Position numbers and translations under genes: made by a program
Assembly (NCBI GenBank): GCA_937911745.1
Contig: CALDPX010000029.1
Coordinates: 1 to 13,757 of the forward strand
Source of the DNA: an uncultured Alistipes sp.
GTDB lineage: Bacteria; Bacteroidota; Bacteroidia; Bacteroidales; Rikenellaceae
Length of the DNA stretch: 13,757 nucleotides
Direction: 5' to 3'
Part shown: positions 13,702 to 13,757 of the stretch, piece by piece
How the letters are laid out: each line of letters begins with the position of its first letter
Numbering within the stretch: the stretch's first letter is position 1
Notes under the pieces: generated by a model
Databases searched by the model: none
Told to the model about the DNA's origin: nothing
The model's input: the letters and a program-made list of their open reading frames with translations, nothing else

Positions 13702-13757
13702 CTCCCCTAAGTAGTTCCTCCCCTACGAAAGGGGAGGATAGGAGGGGTGGTCGAAAT
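13702..13757. repeat. CTCCCC/GGGGAG palindromic repeat at the window end
   Basis: TCCTCCCC (13716-13723) and GGGGAGGA (13731-13738) pair perfectly over 8 bp with a 7-nt loop. They are flanked by a further CTCCCC (13702-13707) and GGAGGGG (13741-13747) that extend the inverted symmetry. This purine/pyrimidine-biased hairpin has no coding content. From general familiarity, such CCCCTCC-type palindromes are scattered between genes in Bacteroidetes genomes. The element may continue beyond the edge. Confidence 0.6.

Overview
The window looks like chromosomal DNA of a Bacteroidales bacterium. An Alistipes/Rikenellaceae-type gut organism is my best guess, from gene content and style rather than from a marker gene. 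Three things point this way: promoters with the Bacteroidetes -7 box TAnnTTTG and A/T-rich leaders without Shine-Dalgarno sequences; exported proteins whose signal peptides end just before Gln; and family versions typical of the phylum (a TamL-type Omp85 lipoprotein, a Bacteroidetes-type LptD, a 445-residue glucose-6-phosphate isomerase, and MutS2 with an Smr domain). I see no rRNA, tRNA, CRISPR array, insertion sequence, transposase or phage gene.

Layout: mreC and mreB (minus, 92-2030) form a rod-shape operon that begins at mreB; 1-91 holds an imperfect direct repeat and no mreD start. pgi (plus, 2165-3502) diverges from mreB and converges on tamL (minus, 3608-5980) across a strong bidirectional terminator. 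tamL diverges from dapF (plus, 6061-6861) across only 80 bp that carry two back-to-back -7 boxes. dapF converges on mutS2 (minus, 6939-9422). Upstream of mutS2, and separated from it by 151-bp repeat-rich DNA, is lptD (minus, 9574-about 12309). lptD diverges from an exported N-acetylmuramoyl-L-alanine amidase with a C-terminal SPOR domain (plus, 12423-13562). The last 195 bp hold heptamer tandem repeats and hairpins and no gene.

The common theme is the cell envelope. MreB/MreC organise elongation of the wall, DapF makes the meso-diaminopimelate of the peptide stem, and the SPOR amidase trims septal peptidoglycan. LptD inserts LPS into the outer membrane and TamL helps build outer-membrane proteins. 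Pgi supplies fructose-6-phosphate for glycolysis and amino-sugar synthesis. MutS2 is the outlier (DNA recombination or ribosome rescue).

I found no convincing new protein system. The least explained material is intergenic. A GTCTAAC heptamer module with inverted arms lies between lptD and mutS2, with a sister copy 4 kb away after the amidase. There are also five GAATTGA heptamers, a perfect 21-bp hairpin that contains the lptD stop codon, and a structured divergent control region between lptD and the amidase.
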